From Micromonospora globbae (GTDB lineage: Bacteria > Actinomycetota > Actinomycetes > Mycobacteriales > Micromonosporaceae): a DNA stretch of 64,000 nt. This document shows positions 29,117 through 37,501 of the stretch, one piece after another. The notes beneath the pieces are model-generated. The model searched no databases, was not told the origin of the DNA, and saw only the letters and a list, made by a program, of their open reading frames with translations. The stretch is from positions 186,001 to 250,000 of the forward strand of contig NZ_RAQQ01000003.1 of assembly GCF_003610785.1 (NCBI RefSeq), in the 5' to 3' direction. A program made the translations under genes and the position numbers. Numbering within the stretch: the first letter of the stretch is position 1; each line of letters opens with the position of its first letter.

Positions 29117-30571
29117 GTGGAGGGCAGCGAGACCGGCTGGGGCCGGCCGGCCGAACCGGCGCCGCGGTGGCGGGCGCTGCTCGACCGTGCCCGCCACGCC
29201 GGCCGGGGCGCCGAGCAGCCCGAGACGGACCGGCGCGTCGAGGAGCCGCTGCCACCGGCCCGTCCGCTGTCCCCGCCGGGGCCGCTCCCGCCCGAGCCGC
29301 TGCCGCGCCGCGCGGCGCCCAACGGGTACGCGGGCCGGGCCGCGGCCGTGCACCCGCCCGGCGAGCCGCCGTACGGGCCCGATCCCGGATACCGGGCGGA
29401 GGCCACCTACCGGGTCGACCCGGCGTACCGGACCGACCCCGGCTATCCGGGTGAGCCGGCGTACCGCGTGCCGGAGCAGCGGCGGCCCGAGCCGCCGGAG
29501 CCGCCCGCCTCGCGGTACGCGCTGCTCGACAACGGCTACCGGCACGAGCCGCCTCCGGTGGAGTCCCGCTACGCGCTGCTGGACAACGGCTACCGACCCG
29601 AGGCCGGCTACGCGGCGCCGCCCGTGGCCGCCGGCCCACCGATGGCCCCACCACCGGTCGCGCCGCCGCCGGTCGCGCCACCACCACCGGTCGCGCCGCC
29701 ACCGGTCGCCCCGGACCGGGGCTACCCGGCCCGCGTCGAGTGGCGTCCGCCGCCGCCGGACCCGGAACTGGAGCGGGCCGCCTCCGTGCTGCGCCGCGAA
29801 CTCGGCGGCCCGCGCGTGTTCGCCTTCGCCAACCCCAAGGGCGGGGTGCACAAGACCACGGCGACGGTGCTCGCCGCGGCGACCGTCGGCAGCATCCGCG
29901 GGCGGGGCGTGGTCGCGTGGGACGACAACGAGCTGCGCGGCACGCTGGGGCTGCGCGCCGGCAGCGCCCGGCACGCCCGGACGATCCGTCACCTGATCAC
30001 CGACCTCGCCCAGATCGAGATCCTCGAGGGCGGCCGGCTGCTCGAACGCCTCGACGACTACCTGCGGCACGCCTCCGACGGGTCGTACGACGTGCTGGCC
30101 GGCGAGGAGAGCCCCCGCTTCGCCCACCGGCTCGACCAGTTCACCGTCCGCCGGGTGCTGGAGCTGCTGCGGCGTACCCACGAGGTGATCTGCGTGGACA
30201 CCGGCAACAACGTGGAGAGCGCGAACTGGCGCACCGTGATGCAGGCCGCCGACCAGCTGGTCGTCACCACCGTCCCGCGCGAGGACGCCGCGTTCAGCGC
30301 GGACTGGATGCTCGACCTGCTGCACGAGGTGGGCATGGGTGAGCTGGCGGAGAACGCGGTCACCCTGATCTCGTGCCCCACCCCCGGCCGGTCGGCGTTG
30401 CAGGACGACCTGGAGCGGCACTTCGCGAGCCGTACCCGGGCCGTGGCCGTGGTGCCGTACGACCCGGCGCTGGAGACCGGGTCCTCGATCGAGTACCACC
30501 AGCTCCAGCCGGAGACACGGCAGGCCTGGTTGCGTGCCGCCGCCGTCATGCTGGAGCCGTTCGCCCGGTGA
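29117..30571 (+). CDS. proline-rich ParA/MinD-like ATPase
   Basis: A 484-residue protein in two halves. Residues 1-215 are disordered and rich in Pro, Tyr and Arg, with two copies of SRYALLDNGYR (about 135-165) and a run of VAPPP repeats. Residues 225-484 form a SIMIBI-class ATPase: the deviant Walker A is NPKGGVHKTT (Lys241 and Lys246), VICVDTGNNVES is the Walker B-like strand and VVTTVPREDAAFSADW follows. Similar Pro-rich MinD-like ATPases in actinobacteria include the ESX-associated EspI group, but no ESX gene lies nearby. The GTG follows GGGGAGGGCGAG. Confidence 0.75.
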   Translation: MEGSETGWGRPAEPAPRWRALLDRARHAGRGAEQPETDRRVEEPLPPARPLSPPGPLPPEPLPRRAAPNGYAGRAAAVHPPGEPPYGPDPGYRAEATYRVDPAYRTDPGYPGEPAYRVPEQRRPEPPEPPASRYALLDNGYRHEPPPVESRYALLDNGYRPEAGYAAPPVAAGPPMAPPPVAPPPVAPPPPVAPPPVAPDRGYPARVEWRPPPPDPELERAASVLRRELGGPRVFAFANPKGGVHKTTATVLAAATVGSIRGRGVVAWDDNELRGTLGLRAGSARHARTIRHLITDLAQIEILEGGRLLERLDDYLRHASDGSYDVLAGEESPRFAHRLDQFTVRRVLELLRRTHEVICVDTGNNVESANWRTVMQAADQLVVTTVPREDAAFSADWMLDLLHEVGMGELAENAVTLISCPTPGRSALQDDLERHFASRTRAVAVVPYDPALETGSSIEYHQLQPETRQAWLRAAAVMLEPFAR

Positions 30572-30627
30572 GGGGGTGTGCCGCCTCCGGCGCTCCCGTT
30601 CCTCCGTCGGCCTGAGAGGATCATCCG

Positions 30628-31560
30628 GTGAGCCCGGACACCCCCGACCCCGCCCGGCCCGTCCGCTCCGGCGAGGCCGACCGCACCGCCCCGCCGGCAC
30701 ACGCCACCGGACCGGCGTCGCCCGCCGCTGGCGCCGGCCCCGCCCGGACCAGCGGGTCGGCCGGCCCCGGCCCCGCCCAGGACCCCGGCCCCCACGCCGG
30801 CGACGCCAGCCTCGCCCCGACCGCCGGTGACGCCCCGGGCTCCGGTCCCGTGGCCGGCGACGGCCCGCCGGCCGCGCACCCGGCACCCGGCCCCGTTCAC
30901 CCCCTGGTCGACGGCGCCGACCGGCGGCGGGCCTGGAGAGGCGCCGTGGGCGCCGGTGCGGCGCTGGCCGCGCTCGGCGTGCCGCTCGGGCTGCTCTGGG
31001 CGGCCGTCGCACCGGACACCCCGGTCGTGAAGGCGGCCGCCGGCGCCGTCTACGCCGAGCCGCAACCGGAGCAGCCGATCGCGGCGGACGGCTGGTTCAG
31101 CCTGCTGGGACTCGGCTTCGGTGTGCTGGCCGCGCTCGCCGTCTGGTTCCTGCTGCGCCGGCGGCGTGGCCCGGTCGGGCTGGGCACCGCTGTGCTCGGG
31201 GCGTTCGCGGCGGCCGTGGTGGCCTGGCAGGTGGGCCGCCGGGTCGGGCTGGGGACGTTCGACCGGCTGCTCGCCACCGCCCCGGAGGGGCAGGCCTTCA
31301 CGAAGCCGGCCGACCTGCGCGCGGGCGGGATCGACTGGCTCCTCGGCGTGGTGCCGGTGCCGCACGGCAACCTGCTGCTGCCGGCGTTCGGCGCCGCCGT
31401 GACGTACACCCTGCTGGCGGGCTGGTCCCGCTGGCCGTCGCTGCGCCCCGAGCCGGTGCCCGACGCGCCCGGTCTCAGTTGGGCGTCGGTGGCGACGCCA
31501 GCTCCGCCAGCGGCACCGGAACCGCCCGCACCTGGCGCAGGAGAGCCGCCTCGCGGTTGA
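30628..31560 (+). CDS. membrane protein of unknown function, disordered N-terminus
   Basis: A 310-residue protein. The first 100 residues are almost only Ala, Pro, Gly, Thr and Asp. Four hydrophobic segments follow (about 108-128, 152-172, 182-202 and 245-268), then a Pro-rich tail. I do not recognise the family with confidence; DUF2567-type proteins of actinobacteria have a similar layout. GAGGAT lies six bases before the GTG, so a leaderless start is possible. Its 3' end overlaps the convergent LON-domain gene by 86 bases. The long low-complexity start leaves the true N-terminus uncertain. Confidence 0.55.
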   Translation: MSPDTPDPARPVRSGEADRTAPPAHATGPASPAAGAGPARTSGSAGPGPAQDPGPHAGDASLAPTAGDAPGSGPVAGDGPPAAHPAPGPVHPLVDGADRRRAWRGAVGAGAALAALGVPLGLLWAAVAPDTPVVKAAAGAVYAEPQPEQPIAADGWFSLLGLGFGVLAALAVWFLLRRRRGPVGLGTAVLGAFAAAVVAWQVGRRVGLGTFDRLLATAPEGQAFTKPADLRAGGIDWLLGVVPVPHGNLLLPAFGAAVTYTLLAGWSRWPSLRPEPVPDAPGLSWASVATPAPPAAPEPPAPGAGEPPRG

Positions 31561-32179
31561 GCAGCCGCAGCTCGGCCCGGAGCCGGGCCGCCGTGTCGTC
31601 GATGGCGAGCAGCCGCTGCCGGTCGTCGACCGTGAGCGCCGCCGTGGCGGCGACCAGGTGCGACAGCACGGTCGGATCCTCGGGCAGCTGTTCGGTGATG
31701 TCCTGCGGGTCGGGCCGGATCAGCCCGAGGTACTGCCGGAACACGGAGATCACCCGGGCGGCGAGCAGCTCGGCGGTCTCGTCCGTGCCGCCCGGCTCGG
31801 GCAGCCACTCGACCTCCGCCGTGAGGTAGGGGGCCGAGCGCCGGTCCACCTCCGCGATGCGGAACCGGCGCCGGCCGACCGTGACGATGTCGAAGCCGCC
31901 GTCGGCCAGTTCGGTGACCTGGCGCAGCTCCGCGGTGCAGCCCACCTCGTGCAGGGTCACGTCCCCGCCGCCGGGCAGCGGCCGGCCGCCGGGCCCGGTG
32001 GGCGCCACCTCCCAGCCCGCCTGGATGGCCACCACGCCGAACTCGCGCGGGGCGTCCTCGGGCAACGCCACCAGGTGCCGGACCAGGGCGCGGTAGCGCT
32101 CCTCGAAGATGTGCAGCGGCAGCACCAGACCGGGGAAGAGCACCGTTCCGAGCGGGAACACCGGCAACCGCGCAGTCAC
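31475..32179 (-). CDS. LON substrate-binding-domain protein
   Basis: A 234-residue protein consisting of a stand-alone Lon N-terminal domain with no AAA or protease part. RLPVFPLGTVLFPGLVLPLHIFEERYRALV at the start is the domain signature; GGFDIVTVGRRRFRI follows, with a helical C-terminal half. Such proteins are conserved in actinobacteria beside hisD; the function is unknown. The GTG at 32179 is preceded by TAGGCT and seven bases, so the transcript is probably leaderless. Its last 86 bases overlap the convergent membrane-protein gene. Confidence 0.85.
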   Translation of the reverse strand: MTARLPVFPLGTVLFPGLVLPLHIFEERYRALVRHLVALPEDAPREFGVVAIQAGWEVAPTGPGGRPLPGGGDVTLHEVGCTAELRQVTELADGGFDIVTVGRRRFRIAEVDRRSAPYLTAEVEWLPEPGGTDETAELLAARVISVFRQYLGLIRPDPQDITEQLPEDPTVLSHLVAATAALTVDDRQRLLAIDDTAARLRAELRLLNREAALLRQVRAVPVPLAELASPPTPN

Positions 32180-32286
32180 GCCGTCGAGCCTAGTCCGCTC
32201 CGCCGACCGTGGCGTGTCCCGGCTCACCGTCCCGCCGTGCGGGCGGCGCGGGCCGGCCCGCCGGCCGGCCGCCTAGACTCGCAAGG
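32180..32286. promoter_or_regulatory. divergent leaderless promoters of the LON-domain gene and hisD
   Basis: On the minus strand TAGGCT (32192-32187) lies seven bases before the LON-domain GTG. On the plus strand TAGACT (32274-32279) lies seven bases before the hisD GTG. Neither start has a Shine-Dalgarno. No -35 hexamer is clear on either side. Confidence 0.65.
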
Positions 32287-33609
32287 GTGTTGAACCGGAT
32301 CGACCTGCGCGGTGGCGTCCGTGACCCGCGCCGCCTGCTGCCCCGTGCCCAGCTCGACGTGTCGGTGGCCGTCGAGCGGATCCGCCCCCTCGTGGAGGCG
32401 GTGCGGGAGCATGGCTACCCGGCGATCCGGGAGGCGAGCGAGCGGTTCGACGGCGTGTCCCCCGAGGTGCTGCGCGTGCCGGCCGAGGCGATCGCCGCGG
32501 CGGAGGGCACCCTCGATCCGGAGGTCCGCGCGGCGCTGTCGGAGTCGATCCGCCGGGCCCGGCGGGTGCACGCCGACCAGCGGCGCAGCGACCACACCAC
32601 TCAGGTGGTGCCGGGCGGCACCGTCACCGAGCGCTGGGTGCCGGTCGACCGGGTCGGTCTCTACGTCCCCGGCGGCCTGGCGATGTACCCGTCGACCGTG
32701 GTGATGAACGTCGTGCCGGCCCAGGCGGCCGGCGTCCGCTCGCTCGTGGTGGTCAGCCCGCCGCAGAAGGACAACGGCGGCCTGCCCGACCCGCGGGTGC
32801 TCGCCGCGTGCGCGCTGCTCGGCGTGGACGAGGTCTACGCCGTGGGCGGCGCCCAGGCGGTGGCCATGCTCGCGTACGGCGCCGCCGTGGACGCCGAGGG
32901 CACGGACCACTGCGACCCCGTCGACATGATCACCGGACCGGGCAACATCTGGGTCACGGCCGCCAAGCGGCTGCTGCGCGGCGTCGTCGGCATCGACGCC
33001 GAGGCCGGCCCGACCGAGATCGCCATCCTGGCCGACGACACCGCCGACCCGGCGCACGTCGCGGCCGACCTGATCAGCCAGGCCGAGCACGACCCGCTCG
33101 CGGCGAGCGTGCTGGTCACCCCCTCGGTGGCGCTGGTCGAGGCGGTCGAGCGGGAACTGGCCCGGCAGGTGCCCGCCACGAAGCACGCCGAGCGGGTCAC
33201 CACCGCCCTGACCGGCGAGCAGAGCGGCGTGGTGCTGGTGGACGACCTGGAGGCGGGGCTGCGGGTCGTCGACGCGTACGCCGCCGAGCACCTGGAGATC
33301 CAGACCCGGGACGCCCGCGAGTGGGCGCTGCGGGTCCGCAACGCGGGCGCGGTCTTCGTGGGCGCCTGGTCGCCGGTGTCGCTCGGCGACTACTGCGCCG
33401 GCTCCAACCACGTGCTCCCCACCGGTGGCTGCGCCCGGCACTCCTCCGGGCTGTCGGTGCAGACCTTCCTGCGCGGCATCCACCTGGTGGAGTACACGCA
33501 GGACGCGCTGCGCGAGGTGGCGCCCCACGTGGTGACCCTCGCCGGGGTGGAGGACCTGCCCGCGCACGGCCAGGCGGTCCGCGCGCGCTTCCCGGGGGCG
33601 TCGTCGTGA
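32287..33609 (+). CDS. hisD: histidinol dehydrogenase
   Basis: A 440-residue zinc enzyme that oxidises histidinol to histidine in two NAD-dependent steps, the end of the pathway. [35 protein letters not shown] and [11 protein letters not shown] are core blocks; [10 protein letters not shown] and [15 protein letters not shown] contribute zinc and catalytic residues of the family. The first gene of the his operon; it starts at a leaderless GTG 32287 and ends 31 bases before hisC. Confidence 0.97.
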   Translation: MLNRIDLRGGVRDPRRLLPRAQLDVSVAVERIRPLVEAVREHGYPAIREASERFDGVSPEVLRVPAEAIAAAEGTLDPEVRAALSESIRRARRVHADQRRSDHTTQVVPGGTVTERWVPVDRVGLYVPGGLAMYPSTVVMNVVPAQAAGVRSLVVVSPPQKDNGGLPDPRVLAACALLGVDEVYAVGGAQAVAMLAYGAAVDAEGTDHCDPVDMITGPGNIWVTAAKRLLRGVVGIDAEAGPTEIAILADDTADPAHVAADLISQAEHDPLAASVLVTPSVALVEAVERELARQVPATKHAERVTTALTGEQSGVVLVDDLEAGLRVVDAYAAEHLEIQTRDAREWALRVRNAGAVFVGAWSPVSLGDYCAGSNHVLPTGGCARHSSGLSVQTFLRGIHLVEYTQDALREVAPHVVTLAGVEDLPAHGQAVRARFPGASS

Positions 33610-33640
33610 CCGGACGCGCACGCCGGCCGGAGGTGGCGGC

Positions 33641-34747
33641 ATGACCACCCTCGACGACCTGCCGATCCGCGACGACCTGCGCGGCCGGACGCCGTACGGC
33701 GCCCCGCAGCTGGACGTGCCGGTGCGGCTCAACACCAACGAGAACTCCTACCCGGTGCCGGAGCCGGTGGTCGAGGCGATCGGCAAGGCCCTCGCCGCCG
33801 AGCTGCGTGACCTCAACCGCTACCCGGACCGGGACGCCGTGGCGCTCCGCGCCGACCTGGCCGGCTACCTCGGCCACGGGCTCACCGTGGACCAGGTGTG
33901 GGCGGCCAACGGCTCCAACGAGGTCCAGCAGCAGCTGCTCCAGGCGTTCGGCGGCCCGGGGCGCAGCGCGCTCGGGTTCGTCCCGGCGTACTCGATGCAT
34001 CCGCTGCTGGCGCTCGGCACCGGCACCCGGTGGGTGCCCGGCCGGCGCGGCGCCGACTTCGGGCTGACGGCCGAGGAGGCGGTGGCCCAGGTCCGCGAGC
34101 ACCGGCCCGACGTGGTGTTCCTCTGCTCGCCGAACAACCCCACGGGCACCGCGCTGGACCCGGCCGTGGTCACGGCCGTGCTCGACGTGGCGCCGGGGAT
34201 GGTCGTGGTCGACGAGGCGTACGCCGAGTTCGCCCGGACCGGCACGGTGAGCGCCCTCGCGGTGCTGCCCGGCCACCCCCGGCTCGTGGTGACCCGCACG
34301 ATGAGCAAGGCGTTCGGGTTCGCCGGCGGGCGGCTGGGCTACCTCGCCGCCGACCCGGCGGTGGTGCAGGCCGTGCAGCTCGTCCGGTTGCCGTACCACC
34401 TGTCGGCGCTCACCCAGGCGGCCGCCCGCGCGGCGCTGGCGCACCGGGACGCCCTGCTCGGCACCGTCGCGGCCATCAAGGAGCAGCGCGACCGGATCGT
34501 CGCCGAGCTGCGCGCTCGCGGGCTGCGCGTCGCCGACAGCGACGCCAACTTCGTGCTCTTCGAGGTCGGCGGCGACCAGTCCGCGGCCTGGCGCACCCTG
34601 CTCGACGCCGGTGTGCTGGTCCGCGACGTCGGCCTGCCCGGCTGGCTGCGCGTCACCGCCGGCACCCCCGCCGAGACCGACGCCTTCCTCACCGCCATGG
34701 ACAAGCTGACGGGCACGCAAGCCCCGCGATCGAGAGGCGAGCAATGA
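33641..34747 (+). CDS. hisC: histidinol-phosphate aminotransferase
   Basis: A 368-residue fold-type I PLP enzyme making histidinol phosphate from imidazole-acetol phosphate. The PLP lysine is Lys223 in [24 protein letters not shown] and [10 protein letters not shown] contribute cofactor contacts; [12 protein letters not shown] at the N-terminus is typical of HisC. The ATG at 33641 follows GGAGGTGGC. The stop overlaps the hisB ATG by four bases. Confidence 0.96.
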   Translation: MTTLDDLPIRDDLRGRTPYGAPQLDVPVRLNTNENSYPVPEPVVEAIGKALAAELRDLNRYPDRDAVALRADLAGYLGHGLTVDQVWAANGSNEVQQQLLQAFGGPGRSALGFVPAYSMHPLLALGTGTRWVPGRRGADFGLTAEEAVAQVREHRPDVVFLCSPNNPTGTALDPAVVTAVLDVAPGMVVVDEAYAEFARTGTVSALAVLPGHPRLVVTRTMSKAFGFAGGRLGYLAADPAVVQAVQLVRLPYHLSALTQAAARAALAHRDALLGTVAAIKEQRDRIVAELRARGLRVADSDANFVLFEVGGDQSAAWRTLLDAGVLVRDVGLPGWLRVTAGTPAETDAFLTAMDKLTGTQAPRSRGEQ

Positions 34748-35355
34748 GCCGCACCGCACGGGTCGAGCGGACCACCAAGGAGACCAAGGTCCTCGTCGAG
34801 ATCGACCTCGACGGCACCGGCGCCGCCGACATCAGCACCGGCGTCGGCTTCTACGACCACATGCTGCACCAGATCGCCCGCCACGGCGGCTTCGACCTGA
34901 CCGTGCAGACCGTCGGCGACCTGGAGATCGACGCCCACCACACGATGGAGGACACGGCGCTCGCCCTGGGCGCCGCGTTCGACCGCGCGCTGGGGGAGAA
35001 GGCCGGCATCCGGCGGTACGGCTCGGCCACCGTGCCGATGGACGAGGTGCTGGTCCGGGCCGCGGTGGACCTCTCCGGCCGGCCGTACGTGCTGCACGAC
35101 GAGCCGCCGCTCGCGCCGTACATCGGGCCGGTCTACCCGACCAGCATGACCCGGCACATCTGGGAGTCCTTCGGCCAGGCGGCCCGGATCACCCTGCACG
35201 TGGACGTGCTGCGGGCGGCCCGCCCCGGGGGTCACCCCGACGCCCACCACGTCGTGGAGGCGCAGTTCAAGGCGGTCGCCCGGGCGCTGCGCGAGGCCAC
35301 GGCCATCGACCCGCGGGCCGCGGGCGCCGTGCCCAGCACGAAGGGAGCGCTGTGA
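34744..35355 (+). CDS. hisB: imidazoleglycerol-phosphate dehydratase
   Basis: A 203-residue monofunctional HisB (dehydratase only, with no phosphatase domain, as in actinobacteria). The manganese-binding His-rich repeats are present: [16 protein letters not shown] with [12 protein letters not shown], and later HIWESFGQA with [16 protein letters not shown] overlap with hisC. Its TGA shares one base with the ATG of a 57-residue membrane protein. Confidence 0.96.
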   Translation: MSRTARVERTTKETKVLVEIDLDGTGAADISTGVGFYDHMLHQIARHGGFDLTVQTVGDLEIDAHHTMEDTALALGAAFDRALGEKAGIRRYGSATVPMDEVLVRAAVDLSGRPYVLHDEPPLAPYIGPVYPTSMTRHIWESFGQAARITLHVDVLRAARPGGHPDAHHVVEAQFKAVARALREATAIDPRAAGAVPSTKGAL

Positions 35356-35528
35356 TGGGTGCGGTGCTGCCGGTCCTGCTGCTGGTGCTCGCCGGCGTGC
35401 TCGTGGGCGGTGTGCTGTCCCTGCACCGGCAGGGTGCGCCGCGCGGCGCGGTGCTGGTCACCGCCCTGCTGGCGGTCCTCGCCACCGTCGGCGGGGTGCT
35501 CTGGCTGATCCCGGAGGCGGGGTCATGA
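35355..35528 (+). CDS. 57-residue two-helix membrane protein inside the his operon
   Basis: A short gene read directly from the DNA. ATG 35355 overlaps the hisB stop by one base (TGATG), and its TGA (35526-35528) overlaps the hisH ATG by four. The product is almost entirely two hydrophobic helices (about residues 4-22 and 32-52) joined by a basic loop, HRQGAPRG, ending WLIPEAGS. The precise coupling on both sides argues that it is translated. I do not know a function; small membrane proteins at this place are plausible in other actinobacteria. Confidence 0.8.
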   Translation: MGAVLPVLLLVLAGVLVGGVLSLHRQGAPRGAVLVTALLAVLATVGGVLWLIPEAGS

Positions 35529-36151
35529 GCCGCCCCGACGTGGTGGTGCTCGACTACGGGTCGGGCAACCTGCGGTCCGCCGAGCGGGCCCTCGCCGCCG
35601 CCGGCGCCGACGTGCGGGTCACCGACGACCTGAGGGCCGCCGCCTCGGCGGACGGCCTCGTGGTGCCCGGCGTCGGCGCGTTCGCCGCGTGCATGGCCGG
35701 GATCGAGGCCCTCGGGGCGGGCCCCGTGATCGCCGACCGGGTGGCCGCCGGCCGCCCCGTGCTCGGCATCTGCGTGGGCATGCAGGTGCTCTTCGCGCAC
35801 GGAGAGGAGCACGGCGTCGTCACCAAGGGGCTGGGTCTGCTGCCGGGAGGCGTCACCCGTCTCCCCGCGACGCGGCTGCCCCACATGGGATGGAACACGG
35901 TCCAGGCGCCGTCCTCGTCGGTCCTCTTCGCCGGCCTGCCCGACACGAGCCGGTTCTACTTCGTCCACTCGTACGCGGTCACCGACCCGGAGGCGCTGGC
36001 CGCCGCCGGCGCCACGGTCACCACCGCCCACCACGGCGCGGACTTCGTGGCCGCCGTCGAGCGGGGCCCGCTCTCGGCCGCCCAGTTCCACCCCGAGAAG
36101 TCGGCCGACACCGGCGCCCGGTTGCTGCGCAACTGGCTGGCCGCACTGTGA
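35525..36151 (+). CDS. hisH: imidazole glycerol phosphate synthase, glutaminase subunit
   Basis: A 208-residue class I glutamine amidotransferase that feeds ammonia to HisF. The triad is Cys83 in GICVGMQ, with His189 and Glu191 in QFHPEKS. VVVLDYGSGNLRS at the N-terminus and LPHMGWNTV are HisH-specific. The start overlaps the 57-residue membrane protein by four bases. Its partner hisF is unusually far away, at 43264. Confidence 0.96.
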   Translation: MSRPDVVVLDYGSGNLRSAERALAAAGADVRVTDDLRAAASADGLVVPGVGAFAACMAGIEALGAGPVIADRVAAGRPVLGICVGMQVLFAHGEEHGVVTKGLGLLPGGVTRLPATRLPHMGWNTVQAPSSSVLFAGLPDTSRFYFVHSYAVTDPEALAAAGATVTTAHHGADFVAAVERGPLSAAQFHPEKSADTGARLLRNWLAAL

Positions 36152-36267
36152 CCGCGGCGGGGACGCCGGTCGCCCCCGGGGCGGGCGGCCGGAGGGCGTG
36201 GGCCACCGGGCGCGGTGGGCGGGACCGGTCGGCGACGGCGGCACGGACCGCCCGGCGTGCCGGCGCC

Positions 36268-36303
36268 GGCCGCGAGGCGGCCGCCGGCCGCGAGGCGGCC
36301 GCG
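36268..36303 (+). repeat. 18-bp tandem duplication before the small membrane protein gene
   Basis: Two copies of an 18-base unit beginning GGCCGCGAGGCGG (36268-36285 and 36286-36303) differ only in the last base. The second copy ends on the G of the downstream GTG. It is probably a local slippage duplication and places a GAGGCGG upstream of the start. Confidence 0.6.
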
Positions 36304-36626
36304 TGAGCAAGGAACGGGCCCGCCGCCGGGCGGCGCGCGAGGCCGAGCTGGCCCGGGAACGTGCCGCGCGCCGCCGCCGGGTGGCCCGCCGGGAACGCCG
36401 CCGCCTGCTGGTACGCCGTCTCACGCCCCGCTGGCGCCGGCGCGGCACCGGCCGGCTGGCCCGGCACACGCGTACCGAACGGGCCGCCATCGTGCTGCTC
36501 ACCGTGGCGGCACTGATCCTGATCTGGTCGCTGGTGGACGACCTGGCGCTGCGGATCGCGCTGGTCGTGCTCCTGCTGCTCGTACTGCCGGCGATCGTGG
36601 TGATCGCCCTGGACCGCCGCACCTGA
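36303..36626 (+). CDS. small basic membrane protein (107 aa) between hisH and priA
   Basis: An unrecognised protein. Residues 1-58 are extremely basic, with many consecutive Arg, and could bind nucleic acid or the inner membrane surface. Two hydrophobic helices follow (about 62-80 and 83-103), ending ALDRRT. The GTG at 36303 is chosen because the composition changes there; a start at 36198 would add 35 Gly/Arg-rich residues of doubtful meaning. It lies 16 bases before priA, so it is co-transcribed with the his genes. Confidence 0.6.
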   Translation: MSKERARRRAAREAELARERAARRRRVARRERRRLLVRRLTPRWRRRGTGRLARHTRTERAAIVLLTVAALILIWSLVDDLALRIALVVLLLLVLPAIVVIALDRRT

Positions 36627-36641
36627 CGCGAGGAGAAGACG

Positions 36642-37367
36642 TTGAGCCTCACCCTGTTACCCGCCGTGGACGTCGCCGACGGACGGGCCGTCCGGCTCGT
36701 GCAGGGCGCCGCCGGCAGCGAGACCAGCTACGGCGACCCGCTGGAGGCGGCGCTGACCTGGCAGCGGGACGGCGCGGAGTGGATCCACCTCGTCGACCTC
36801 GACGCCGCGTTCGGTCGCGGCACCAACGCGCACCTGCTCGCCGAGGTGGTGCGGCAGCTCGACGTCAACGTCGAGCTCTCCGGCGGCATCCGGGACGACG
36901 AGTCCCTGCTCGCCGCGCTCGGCACGGGGGCGGCCCGCGTGAACATCGGCACCGCCGCGCTGGAGGACCCGGTGTGGTGCGACCGGATCGTCGGCGAGTA
37001 CGGCGACCGGGTCGCCATCGGGCTGGACGTGCGCGGCCGTACCCTGGCCGCCCGCGGCTGGACCCGGGAGGGCGGTGACCTGTTCGAGGTGCTGGAGCGG
37101 CTCGACAAGGCGGGCGCCGCCCGGTACGTGGTCACCGACATCACGAAGGACGGCACCATGCGCGGGCCGAACCTGGACCTGCTGCGCGAGGTGTGCGCCC
37201 GTACCGAGGCGCCGGTCATCGCCTCCGGCGGGGTGTCCACCCTGGACGACCTGCGGGCGCTGGCCGCGCTGGAGCCGCTCGGGGTGGAGGGCGTGATCGC
37301 CGGCAAGGCGCTCTACGCGGGCGCGTTCACCGTCGCCGAGGCGCTCGAGACCCTCGCCCGGGCCTGA
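36642..37367 (+). CDS. priA: phosphoribosyl isomerase A (HisA/TrpF dual-substrate)
   Basis: A 241-residue (beta/alpha)8 isomerase acting on ProFAR for histidine and, in actinobacteria lacking trpF, on PRA for tryptophan. [18 protein letters not shown] is the N-terminal phosphate-site block and [14 protein letters not shown] carries the second catalytic Asp; RGW near residue 143 lies in the loop that discriminates substrates. The start codon is TTG 36642, placed by a strong GAGGAGA seven bases upstream. A dual role would tie this operon to the trp genes at 61-64 kb. Confidence 0.93.
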   Translation: MSLTLLPAVDVADGRAVRLVQGAAGSETSYGDPLEAALTWQRDGAEWIHLVDLDAAFGRGTNAHLLAEVVRQLDVNVELSGGIRDDESLLAALGTGAARVNIGTAALEDPVWCDRIVGEYGDRVAIGLDVRGRTLAARGWTREGGDLFEVLERLDKAGAARYVVTDITKDGTMRGPNLDLLREVCARTEAPVIASGGVSTLDDLRALAALEPLGVEGVIAGKALYAGAFTVAEALETLARA

Positions 37368-37431
37368 CGCCGTCCGAACGGAAGCCGACACGACCCACCC
37401 GCGGGCGGAGGTGGCGCGCCGAGCGCGGCTG

Positions 37432-37463
37432 ACCGTACGGCGCGCGCCGACCCGCCGTACGGT
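37432..37463. terminator. 11-bp inverted repeat between priA and the LAL regulator
   Basis: Perfect arms ACCGTACGGCG (37432-37442) and its complement (37453-37463) enclose a ten-base loop. It may terminate the his operon, or be an operator for the LuxR-type gene starting 39 bases later. A GAGACT six bases before that gene's GTG could be its -10. Confidence 0.55.
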
Positions 37464-37501
37464 TCTCGACCGGCGCGGCCGGTGCTTGCGAGACTGACCC
37501 C

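Noticed and set aside
29641..29710. Short repeats resembling a CRISPR or minisatellite
   Set aside because: They are in-frame proline-rich codon repeats (VAPPP) within the MinD-like ATPase gene, with no spacer structure.
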